Part shown: in pieces, positions 1 through 7,579 of the stretch
Layout: each line of letters begins with the position of its first letter
Numbering within the stretch: position 1 is the stretch's first letter
Assembly: GCA_017302255.1 (NCBI GenBank)
Contig: JAFLDV010000016.1
Coordinates: 31,094-95,093 of the forward strand
DNA length: 64,000 nucleotides
Direction of reading: 5' to 3'
Source: Gammaproteobacteria bacterium
GTDB taxonomy: Bacteria; Pseudomonadota; Gammaproteobacteria; Enterobacterales; Alteromonadaceae
Notes under the pieces: model-generated
Databases searched by the model: none
What the model saw: only the letters and a program-made list of their open reading frames with translations
Told to the model about the DNA's origin: nothing
Translations under genes and position numbers: made by a program

Positions 1-1
1 A

Positions 2-2338
2 GAAAACGGCAACGTTGCAGGCTCTGATGGCACGCCACCAGGAGCTGCAGGTGTTAGTTTACGTGGCTTGGGCTCAAGCTCAACACTGGTTTTAGTAAAC
101 GGCCGTCGGGTTGCTGTCGACTCGTTCTCGAATGGTTTTGACTCATTCGTCAACGTCAACGCCATCCCAATGACTGCGATTGAACGCATTGAAGTGCTGA
201 CCGACGGTGCAGCTTCGGTGTATGGCTCTGACGCTATTGCCGGTGTTATCAACTTCATCATGAAGAAAAATTATGAAGGCCATGAAGTTAGTGCCATGAC
301 TGGCGACGACTCAGCGAAAGGTGATTTCGGTCGTTATAACTTTACCTACACCGGCGGTTTTGCGACTGACAACTCAAATACCACTGTGGTATTAGATTAT
401 TTCAAACGCGATGAATTGATGAATGAAGACCGTCCTATTGACGTGACCTTCTTATCGTCTACTCGCGTCACTATCGACGGTCGTGACTACGCAGAACCTT
501 GGTGTGGCACTAAGACCAGCAACGGCGGTACTCGTTGTCAGTATGATTATGTCAATGAACGCGCTATCCAACCAGATACGAAAAACCTTGGTGCAACCCT
601 CAACCATATTTACCGTTTAGGTGATGAAAAAGAGTTGTTTGTTGAAGCAATGTATCAAAAAAATACCGGTCACTCTTACGACTCTGCTGGTTCTTTTGAC
701 CTGCGCTTACCAGGCAATGCAGCCGCAGTTCCGCAATGGGTTCGCACTATTGACGCACAAAATGGTTCGGTCGGCACTATCCGCGTGCGTTCGCGCTTCC
801 CAGAGCGCCGGATGCAAGAATATGACAGCAATAGCTATCGTTTACTCGCTGGTATTCGCGGGGAAACTAATATTTTTGGTTCAAGTGAAACTTGGCGCTA
901 CGAAACTGCTGCCACTTTAGGTAAATCCGACAACGAAGTACTGCATGTCAGCGGATACTACAATTTAGACCGTCTCTCTGCAGCGATCGGCAACGGCCAA
1001 TTTAATCCTTTCAATTTAGGCCGTGATACGCCTGCGGACGTTATTGCCGGTCTTCGTGAATTAGCCCCACGTGTCGGTGAGTCTGATGTGAAGTCATGGG
1101 ATTTCAACATCAGCGGGAATATCGCTGAATTACCAGCAGGCCCTGTCAGCGCGGTATTTGGCGGTGAATGGCGCAGTGAAGATATTTTCGATACTCCAGC
1201 GTTAGTTGCACAACAAGGACTCGTCAGCACATTAGGCGCAAGTGATGCGGCTGCAGATCGCACCCAGTATGCCGGTTACGCTGAGTTTAACTTGCCTATC
1301 ACTGAAAAATTCGATGTCATCTCTGCACTTCGTTACGACCATTACAGTGATTTTGGTGGCGATGCCAACCCGAAAGTGTCATTACGTTACCGTGCAACCG
1401 ACGACTTAATCCTGCGCGCCAGCTGGAGCACAGGTTTCCGTGCACCTTCATTGTCTGAACTAGGTGCGGGCACTTCTTTGGGTTCTAACTACATCGACTG
1501 TGGTACTGGTAAACCATACAACGCATTGTGCGGTAGTTTTGGTGCCCAAGCCGGCGAACTCGAATATGATCAAGAAACATTAGGTAACCGTGATTTAGAT
1601 GCAGAAAGTTCTGAAGCCTTTAATACCGGTATTTCTTGGAACTTAACCGATGATCTGAATATGACCATCGACTACTGGCGCTATGAGCATACCGATATCG
1701 TTGATGTTGATGCCAACACCACGTTAAAAGCTTGTATCGCAGGCACTGCACCAACGGTTGCCGATGCTGCAGCACTGAATGGCGCCTTCGGTTGTGTGAA
1801 AGACAGCGGCGGTGACTTAACGTTCTTACGTACTGGCTTCTTTAACGTTGGTGCGCAAGAGACTGACGGTATCGATGCCAAAATCAAATATGGCTTTGAT
1901 ACCAGTGTTGGCCGCTTTAAAGCAACCTTAGCTGGCACCCGGACCTTGAGTTATGAGCGTCAGTTGACTGCAGATGATCCAGCAGAAGATTTGCTTGGCA
2001 AGTTAAGCGGCGCTAGCGAAATCGCCCGCCCAGAATTTGTTGGCGACGCCAGTATCGATTGGAAACTACAAGATTGGAACGCTAGCCTCAGTGCGCATTA
2101 TGTAAGCTCACTTGGTGACGGCGACTTCAAATTTGATAATGAAACAGTGAAATCGTGGCTGACCATGAACGCGAGTGTTGGTTATAACATCACTAACGAT
2201 CAAGATGTGCAGTTCGCGGTACGTAACTTAACCGACAAAGAGCCACCATACGCGTCATCACCAACTAATGGTTATGCGAGCTCGGTGCACGACTGGTTAG
2301 GTCGAGTATGGACAGTACGTTACACTGTAAAATTCTAA
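2..2338 (+). CDS. TonB-dependent outer-membrane receptor, 5' end outside window
   Basis: The reading frame is open from base 2, so the signal peptide and TonB box lie upstream of the window. The visible 778 codons begin in the plug domain (GVSLRGLG, then STLVLVNGRRV and the plug motif GAASVYGSDAIAGVINF) and continue through a long beta-barrel to a C-terminus ending in aromatic Phe (VRYTVKF), which is typical for barrel insertion. Receptors of this type import siderophores, cobalamin, oligosaccharides or peptides using TonB-ExbBD energy. The substrate cannot be told from sequence. Four Cys residues in two close pairs in the first third and middle suggest disulfide-bonded extracellular loops. 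A strong terminator follows. The first in-frame start-like codon (TTG at 68) lies inside the plug and is not a real start. Confidence 0.93.
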   Translation, partial: ENGNVAGSDGTPPGAAGVSLRGLGSSSTLVLVNGRRVAVDSFSNGFDSFVNVNAIPMTAIERIEVLTDGAASVYGSDAIAGVINFIMKKNYEGHEVSAMTGDDSAKGDFGRYNFTYTGGFATDNSNTTVVLDYFKRDELMNEDRPIDVTFLSSTRVTIDGRDYAEPWCGTKTSNGGTRCQYDYVNERAIQPDTKNLGATLNHIYRLGDEKELFVEAMYQKNTGHSYDSAGSFDLRLPGNAAAVPQWVRTIDAQNGSVGTIRVRSRFPERRMQEYDSNSYRLLAGIRGETNIFGSSETWRYETAATLGKSDNEVLHVSGYYNLDRLSAAIGNGQFNPFNLGRDTPADVIAGLRELAPRVGESDVKSWDFNISGNIAELPAGPVSAVFGGEWRSEDIFDTPALVAQQGLVSTLGASDAAADRTQYAGYAEFNLPITEKFDVISALRYDHYSDFGGDANPKVSLRYRATDDLILRASWSTGFRAPSLSELGAGTSLGSNYIDCGTGKPYNALCGSFGAQAGELEYDQETLGNRDLDAESSEAFNTGISWNLTDDLNMTIDYWRYEHTDIVDVDANTTLKACIAGTAPTVADAAALNGAFGCVKDSGGDLTFLRTGFFNVGAQETDGIDAKIKYGFDTSVGRFKATLAGTRTLSYERQLTADDPAEDLLGKLSGASEIARPEFVGDASIDWKLQDWNASLSAHYVSSLGDGDFKFDNETVKSWLTMNASVGYNITNDQDVQFAVRNLTDKEPPYASSPTNGYASSVHDWLGRVWTVRYTVKF

Positions 2339-2412
2339 TAAATTACTGTTTGGCCTAAGCAAAACAGCAAACTGAAGCAAGAATAAGAAGTGGTCAAAAG
2401 GCCCGAGAACAC

Positions 2413-2446
2413 AAAAGGAGAAAGTGAACTACTTTCTCCTTTTTTA
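2413..2446 (+). terminator. Rho-independent terminator of the TonB receptor gene
   Basis: An AAAGGAGAAAGT/ACTTTCTCCTTT inverted repeat with a short loop is followed by a run of T. It lies about 75 bases after the receptor stop codon and should end that transcript. Confidence 0.85.
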
Positions 2447-2501
2447 TTGGTATTTACGACTAAATAGAATTTACCGGTGGCAAACGAGGGGCTGCTGTCG
2501 A

Positions 2502-3281
2502 TTATTTTTCCACGACAACGTCATACGCCAACAATGTTGGGATGCGCTTTTGTAATTGGCTTTCTATTTGATCGAGTTCTTTTAATCGCGCACAGAACAG
2601 CACTGATTTCGCTTCAAGCTCTTCGGCTTTGCTATCTAAACCCAAGTTAATTTTCGACACTAATTGCTCTACTGATTGCCAATCTTGTCGCTCTGGACGT
2701 TCGAAATCATCATCTGTTTGCTGCAATGCATCACGTAATGCTTCCCAAACTGCCCCAACAGTATTTTTTGCCAAAGCAGTTAGGTTATTTTTCAACTCAC
2801 CATGAAGAAATGCATCCATTTCCTTTAGACTTTGTGGCGCCAAATAAAAATGTTCTCCGCTACGGACGAAGCGAGACATGATTTGATAGGTTGTTTCACG
2901 AACTAATGCTTGCCACTCTTCTTGTTGTGATGCGTTACCAACGCCAAGTAACATATTTTCAATTGCAGAGAGCCCCATCTCGACTGAATCCACGGCAATA
3001 GCCACAACTTCAGGCACTAACTTCCGCATGCCTTGGCTATATTGCGCCAAGACTTCAATGTCTTGTGGTGTCAGCTTTTGCATATCACCCAGAATAAACA
3101 ACTGCTGATCACGATTGATTTGGTACACAGTTCGGTCGTCTGTAAGCACGCGAATTTGCTCAGGAGAAATTAAGATCCCGTGGGCAAAAGCCATTTGGCA
3201 TTCACTGGCAAAAGCTGTCGACAAGGGCATCAACCAAATGAATGGGAGTAAACGCCACTTTTGTTTAAAGTTAAAATTCAT
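2502..3281 (-). CDS. YggN-like periplasmic protein (DUF2884)
   Basis: This 259-residue protein starts with a signal peptide (basic MNFNFKQKWR, hydrophobic stretch, AFA-S cleavage site). The mature part resembles the YggN/DUF2884 family: an early Cys, then LTDDRTVYQINRDQQLFI, 'GMRKLVPEVVAIAVDSVEMGL', and a charged, helical C-terminal half with a late Cys that may pair with the first. The family's function is unknown. I chose the Met at 3281 because the upstream Met (3317) would add 12 residues before the signal peptide. Neither start has a strong Shine-Dalgarno. The gene is monocistronic and converges on the TonB receptor gene. Confidence 0.75.
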   Translation of the reverse strand: MNFNFKQKWRLLPFIWLMPLSTAFASECQMAFAHGILISPEQIRVLTDDRTVYQINRDQQLFILGDMQKLTPQDIEVLAQYSQGMRKLVPEVVAIAVDSVEMGLSAIENMLLGVGNASQQEEWQALVRETTYQIMSRFVRSGEHFYLAPQSLKEMDAFLHGELKNNLTALAKNTVGAVWEALRDALQQTDDDFERPERQDWQSVEQLVSKINLGLDSKAEELEAKSVLFCARLKELDQIESQLQKRIPTLLAYDVVVEK

Positions 3282-3317
3282 TGAACTGTTGATCCAGTAA
3301 CCAGATGGCTTAAGCAT

Positions 3318-3481
3318 ACCGAAAATCTAATGGTTTGGCGCTGCCGCATATCGCAGCGCTATGATAATTAATCCTGTTTATCGGGTTATTTATAACGGAT
3401 TTGGCTTGTGATGCGGTATAGCGTCGATCGAGAAAAGTAATTTTCCGACTGGCAATCGACGCTTGCAGTTAACAAACATAC
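3318..3481. other. Intergenic region with two inverted repeats
   Basis: The gap holds a perfect 7-bp hairpin (GCGCTGC ... GCAGCGC, 3338-3359) and a long-armed dyad (AGCGTCGAT at 3420-3428 with ATCGACGCT at 3455-3463) that encloses a smaller GAAAA/TTTTC dyad. Neither is followed by a clear T-run on either strand, so they are not typical terminators. They may act in the 3' end of the DUF342 transcript or the leader of the YggN-like gene. Confidence 0.4.
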
Positions 3482-5146
3482 CTAAACTAGCGGGTCGAGT
3501 TTAATTTGCCCGTCGGCATAACTAATCTTGGTCGCGCCATAGTCACGCTTGATTGGGATTGATTCGCTACCGATCCGAATATCAACACCAGCGTGAATAT
3601 GCTGCTTCACGATGATCACCGTTTCATCAAGCAATTGTTGCCGCTCGACTTCTAAAGCTTTGACATCGGTCATCATGGCAAGCGCTATCGCTTTTTGCGC
3701 TTCAAAATCTTCGATGAACATTTTGATTTGTTGCTGAATCGCCGCGTTTTGATCTTGGCTTTTCATTTGCTCAATCATGCCGCGAATTTCTTCCATTTCA
3801 CGCTTAATTGCTTGGATGTTGTCGCGAAGTGCTTGTTGTTTCTCTACCACTGGCAATACCCGGCGATTGAGATCAACAATCAAGGTACTCTCAGAGGGTG
3901 ACCCGAGCACGCCTGCTTTGAGTCCAAGCTCAAGCAAATAGTGGCCACCGACAATTTTGCCGGTAAGTTTGTCCGCCTGCCCTGCCAGAACGCTTCGAGC
4001 ATTAACATCACAGTGATTAAGTTGTTTCATCACTTGTAAATCACCACCGCATTCAAAGCGAGCGTATTGCGCCAAATTGCATTTGACATCACCTTTCGCT
4101 CTGATAACGGTACTAAAAGTTTCGCCGTCAGCGGTCGGAGCCATCTGGTGTCCTATTACGGCACCACCAATGCTGATCTCGCCACCAGATTCAATTAACG
4201 AACCGTCGACTAAACCTTTAATAAAGATATTACCTCCGGCTATTACTTTCATGCTTTCAGTGACGTCGCCGTTTACTATAACTGCGCCCTTAAATTGCAC
4301 ATGGCCGGTTGATAAATCGACTTTATTAATTGCGTAAACTTCGTCAACAGAGGCGCCGGCATCCAACAACCTTGGCATACCGTCACGCGCAGCCACAAGT
4401 AAATCTGGATCTATAGAACTAACCTCAACGCCCTCACCAAGTTGCCATTCGGTATTTTGTCCAGGTTGAGCTGGGGTAATTTCACCACGCACAGAGACAC
4501 CGTCGACACCATTCGTTGGCGGTAGCCGTCTAACTACGCCCTCACCTTGATGAACAGAAGGGATAACACCGAAATCACGCAGATCGATGCGCTCTTCTTC
4601 ATGAGCCATCGGCTTGTTCAAACGAACCGTCATGCCTTCGACGAGAGGTTCAAAACTGGCATTTTGTCCCGGTTGCATAGTGCGGCCTACCGCTATTATC
4701 GCCGAAGTAAGCACACCAGGTTCAGCTCGACTTGCTGCCGCAACTAAATTAATTATTCTTTCTTTTTGAAAACCGAAGCTAACGCCCTGCTCTTGTGCCA
4801 TTTTGACCAGGTCATTGGCAGAGACTGGTTGACCACCCCAAGCGCCAGAAATTTCTGCAGAAACGCTCATATTATCCGCAGCGATGGAGATTTTAAGTTC
4901 AGCATTACGACGCACCGCGATACGTCGACTAATTTTTTGGCCCGCAGGCAATTTGTTCAAACGAATGTCAGACTGAATGACTTCGTAATCGGCGATCAAG
5001 TTAGTCACCTGATCACCAATCACTTGACAGCGTCCGAAGCCTGCCTCATTCAATCCATCGCGAATTTGTTGCAAAGTAATTGGCAGGTCATTTACTGAGA
5101 CCTGAACCTCGATTAAATCGTCATGTCGAACAAATTGCATTGGCAT
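3482..5146 (-). CDS. DUF342 / FapA-like protein
   Basis: This 554-residue protein has the layout of the DUF342 (FapA, flagellar assembly protein A) family. An N-terminal domain of about 150 residues is followed by a Gly-rich beta-helix-like core (about residues 160-430) containing repeats such as GAVIVNGDVTESMKVIAGG, NIFIKGLVDGSLIESGGEI and IRAKGDVKCN. A coiled coil follows (about 435-500, rich in Gln, Glu and Met), then a small beta domain. Some Vibrio members affect flagellar assembly or polar positioning; others have no known role. No flagellar genes are adjacent here (pomAB lies 18 kb away). The 111-aa gene upstream on the same strand is separated by a weak hairpin. No good Shine-Dalgarno precedes either nearby Met codon (5146 or 5140). 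Confidence 0.8.
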   Translation of the reverse strand: MPMQFVRHDDLIEVQVSVNDLPITLQQIRDGLNEAGFGRCQVIGDQVTNLIADYEVIQSDIRLNKLPAGQKISRRIAVRRNAELKISIAADNMSVSAEISGAWGGQPVSANDLVKMAQEQGVSFGFQKERIINLVAAASRAEPGVLTSAIIAVGRTMQPGQNASFEPLVEGMTVRLNKPMAHEEERIDLRDFGVIPSVHQGEGVVRRLPPTNGVDGVSVRGEITPAQPGQNTEWQLGEGVEVSSIDPDLLVAARDGMPRLLDAGASVDEVYAINKVDLSTGHVQFKGAVIVNGDVTESMKVIAGGNIFIKGLVDGSLIESGGEISIGGAVIGHQMAPTADGETFSTVIRAKGDVKCNLAQYARFECGGDLQVMKQLNHCDVNARSVLAGQADKLTGKIVGGHYLLELGLKAGVLGSPSESTLIVDLNRRVLPVVEKQQALRDNIQAIKREMEEIRGMIEQMKSQDQNAAIQQQIKMFIEDFEAQKAIALAMMTDVKALEVERQQLLDETVIIVKQHIHAGVDIRIGSESIPIKRDYGATKISYADGQIKLDPLV

Positions 5147-5202
5147 AGGGTATTCACAACATCAGTAGCAGGCGGAAACATAGCAGGTAGGAACATGGAC
5201 TA

Positions 5203-5228
5203 AAGGAGCCAGCACAGTTACTGACTCC
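5203..5228 (-). terminator. Weak stem-loop after the 111-aa gene
   Basis: On the minus strand GGAGTCAG and CTGGCTCC form an imperfect stem followed by only three T residues. It lies between the 111-aa gene and the DUF342 gene, so it could be a partial terminator. Confidence 0.4.
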
Positions 5229-5241
5229 TCATCACCAAAAA

Positions 5242-5577
5242 TCAAATGTAGTTTTCTTGGTGAACTCGCAAAAATAAGTCCGTACCCACTTTGCTATAAT
5301 CTATTTTGTATTCTTTACCATTTAGCGCCTGCACAAACAGTAAAGTTTTCGTCTCGCCAAACACATCAACACTGCCAATATCGACCAGATCCAAATAGCG
5401 TTCTTTGGCTTCAACACGATTCGTTGGCACTTCTTCGGTAAAAATTTTTACGCCTGTCCTAGACACCACAACAACTGGATCCGTATCGTTGTTAACTATT
5501 ACCAAATCTAATTTTTTTTGTTTATGGATGATGGTATTACGGCCACTTACCAGGAACGGTCTTTCGTATGTACTCAT
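5242..5577 (-). CDS. Conserved-looking protein of unknown function, 111 aa
   Basis: I do not recognise the family. The protein is soluble, has no signal peptide or membrane segment, and alternates beta-type stretches (LDLVIVNNDTDPVVVVS, KTLLFVQAL) with charged turns, suggesting a small all-beta domain. There is no Cys or Met after Met1. The start ATG has a modest GGTGA upstream. It sits between DUF2982 and the DUF342 gene on the same strand, 60 bases after the DUF2982 stop, so co-transcription with DUF2982 is possible. The frame uses sensible codons and no competing frame is open over its whole length, which supports a real gene. Confidence 0.6.
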   Translation of the reverse strand: MSTYERPFLVSGRNTIIHKQKKLDLVIVNNDTDPVVVVSRTGVKIFTEEVPTNRVEAKERYLDLVDIGSVDVFGETKTLLFVQALNGKEYKIDYSKVGTDLFLRVHQENYI

Positions 5578-5637
5578 TATTTTTCACCAGTCGTTGGTCA
5601 GACATATCCGCATTATGATACAGCATCAGCAGAGTGT

Positions 5638-6300
5638 CTAGCCGCCCTTTATAATCAAAGACTTCAGCCGTTGTTGATTGATTAAACGACAAAAATCTTC
5701 TGCTGCGTACCCGACAACATCGGCGGGTATTAAAATGTCGAGCTGTAACAAAGTTCGAAAATGGTCCATGCGTTGAGCAAACAATCCCAGTACTCCACGA
5801 TAGCTAACGCCATTGTGCTTAAACTCAGCTAACTGTTCAAGCATTGTCGTGGGACACCTGCCGTCCCTGCAACCAGCGCCTAAGGCTGCAACCAGCAACG
5901 GTCGTTGCTCTATCAGCAAACGCAGCGCTAATCGAATCGTTATGCATGCTAAAAACTCATTATAGCTGCTGAGCCTAAATCCGACAAAATTAAGGGTTTT
6001 CCCTTCGATTTCGACAACTTTAGCGTAAGCCAAGTCATGCCATGGTAAACGCCAACTGCCGTATTTGTGGAAAAAAACTATCCCTCGGTCATCCAGCTGC
6101 AGCATCACCGCTGGTTCTTTTAACTTACTGTAACCGACAAAAGCGGCAAGCCCTAATAAGATAAATATCAATAACCAAGCTTGCTGTGGACCGACATCGG
6201 GCCAAAGCGAAAAAGCCAGCACTGCAATCAGCATCGCCAAAAGCGCTGAGAGCAATAAGCCACCGCCTCCTTGCGCACTTGCAGCCTTAAATTGCAGCAT
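5638..6300 (-). CDS. DUF2982 family membrane protein
   Basis: This 220-residue protein has two N-terminal membrane helices (about residues 14-32 and 40-57). A cytoplasmic domain follows, with a PH-like strand pattern (MLQLDDRGIVFFHKYGSWRLPWHDL) and a helical C-terminal part containing the CRDGRCP segment. This matches the DUF2982 family of Alteromonadales and Vibrionales, whose function is unknown. Its ATG follows the stop codon of the 34-aa gene by four bases and has no Shine-Dalgarno of its own, so translation is probably coupled to that gene. Confidence 0.75.
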   Translation of the reverse strand: MLQFKAASAQGGGGLLLSALLAMLIAVLAFSLWPDVGPQQAWLLIFILLGLAAFVGYSKLKEPAVMLQLDDRGIVFFHKYGSWRLPWHDLAYAKVVEIEGKTLNFVGFRLSSYNEFLACITIRLALRLLIEQRPLLVAALGAGCRDGRCPTTMLEQLAEFKHNGVSYRGVLGLFAQRMDHFRTLLQLDILIPADVVGYAAEDFCRLINQQRLKSLIIKGG

Positions 6301-6304
6301 GAGG

Positions 6305-6409
6305 CTAGCCTAAAGACTCTAAATAGAAATACATCAAAACGCTCATCAGAATAGTCCACACTAAGTAGAATCTAATCATTCGACAACGCTCACAAGGTTT
6401 TTCTGCCAT
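6305..6409 (-). CDS. 34-aa single-pass membrane protein with CxxC motif
   Basis: This short frame (MAEKPCERCRMIRFYLVWTI, then LMSVLMYFYLESLG) has a clear GGAG seven bases before its ATG and ends four bases before the DUF2982 start. It begins with a charged segment containing Cys-Glu-Arg-Cys, then one hydrophobic helix of about 18 residues. The positive N-terminal flank predicts an N-in orientation, which would place the CxxC in the cytoplasm. I know no function for it. The ribosome-binding site, tight coupling and textbook membrane topology make chance unlikely. The CxxC could bind metal or form a redox pair, or the peptide could be a small partner of DUF2982. Confidence 0.65.
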   Translation of the reverse strand: MAEKPCERCRMIRFYLVWTILMSVLMYFYLESLG

Positions 6410-6523
6410 ATTATTCTCCGGATTACGACCAACGCCCGCTGAGTTGCGATAACCCTAGCCTAATGTTGCCAAGCTTTTCCTTACAATACATCAGATTTTT
6501 ATAAACTGAAGGTCGGAGTTCAA

Positions 6524-7576
6524 GTGCCTGTTAAACATTCACGCCTAATCACCATTATTTTAGCCAGTTTGCTGTTGTTTTTAGCCTTTTTACTGATCCC
6601 GGTAAAAACGAACGATGCCGGAAAACGTAAAGGTGATACTGCCACCACAGTAAAAACCCAAAAAGTCGCACTCGCGACCTTAAAGCGGGAAGTTAAAGCA
6701 TTAGGCACTGCACTAGCGTTTGACTCGACAAAAATCGTTAGTTCATCAAATGATTACCTGACAGTATTAAACATCGACGAGGGGCAACCGGTTCGTAAGG
6801 GCACAGTTTTAGCGCAATTTAATGATTTAGAAGAAAAAGCACGTGTCGCTGAATTAACTGCGTTATTAAGTGAACAAAAGCGACAATTGGCTCGGTTAAA
6901 GAACTTAACAAATTCAAAAGCAAGCGCGCAGTCCATGTTTGATGAACAACAAGCCAAAGTAAACGCCACCACTGCGCAACTTGACGCCGCTCAATCTCGA
7001 TTACAAGACATGGTTATCAAGGCTCCTTTTGACGGTGTGCTGGGTTTACGCCAAGTCAGTAACGGTGCATTTTTATCAGCTGGCACGACGCTAACCACAC
7101 TCGATGATATTTCCAAAATTCGGGTTGAATTTAATGCTGCTGAGCATTATTTGGCAGAATTACAGCCTGGGATGAACCTCAGCATCACCAACGTCGCCTT
7201 TGCGGATGCGTCCTTCAAAGGCAGCTTAACCGCATTAGACCCACGGATCGACCCTATCACTCGCTCGGTAAAAGGCCACGGCCTTATCGATAATGCTGAT
7301 TTCAAATTAAAACCAGGGATGTTGCTCAATGTCACTATTGAGCTTGCAATCACTCAAGCTTTGCAAATCCCAGAAAAAGCCATTGTCCCGCTGCAAAACA
7401 AACATTTTGTTTATGTGGTCGATGCCAATAATCAAGTGGCACAACGCGAGGTCAGTTTAGGTTTGCGTACGCCGGGACTGGTTGAAGTGCGCTCGGGGCT
7501 TGCAGTCGGCGATGAAATTGTCACTGAAGGCACGCAAAAGCTGCGCTCCGGCCTCACTATAACAAAAGCGGAGTAA
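6524..7576 (+). CDS. RND efflux periplasmic adaptor subunit (MexA/AcrA type)
   Basis: This 350-residue membrane fusion protein joins an inner-membrane RND pump to an outer-membrane channel. It has an N-terminal anchor helix (about residues 8-24) with no lipobox Cys, a lipoyl-type half motif (VLNIDEGQPVRKGTVLAQF), a helical hairpin (about 95-145), the second lipoyl half (VIKAPFDGVLGLRQVSNGAF), then beta-barrel and membrane-proximal domains (IPEKAIVPL, EVRSGLAVGDEIVTEG). The start is GTG with GGAG five bases upstream. It ends three bases before the pump gene. No outer-membrane factor or local regulator is encoded next to the pair, so a TolC homologue elsewhere is presumably used. Confidence 0.9.
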   Translation: MPVKHSRLITIILASLLLFLAFLLIPVKTNDAGKRKGDTATTVKTQKVALATLKREVKALGTALAFDSTKIVSSSNDYLTVLNIDEGQPVRKGTVLAQFNDLEEKARVAELTALLSEQKRQLARLKNLTNSKASAQSMFDEQQAKVNATTAQLDAAQSRLQDMVIKAPFDGVLGLRQVSNGAFLSAGTTLTTLDDISKIRVEFNAAEHYLAELQPGMNLSITNVAFADASFKGSLTALDPRIDPITRSVKGHGLIDNADFKLKPGMLLNVTIELAITQALQIPEKAIVPLQNKHFVYVVDANNQVAQREVSLGLRTPGLVEVRSGLAVGDEIVTEGTQKLRSGLTITKAE

Positions 7577-7579
7577 CCC

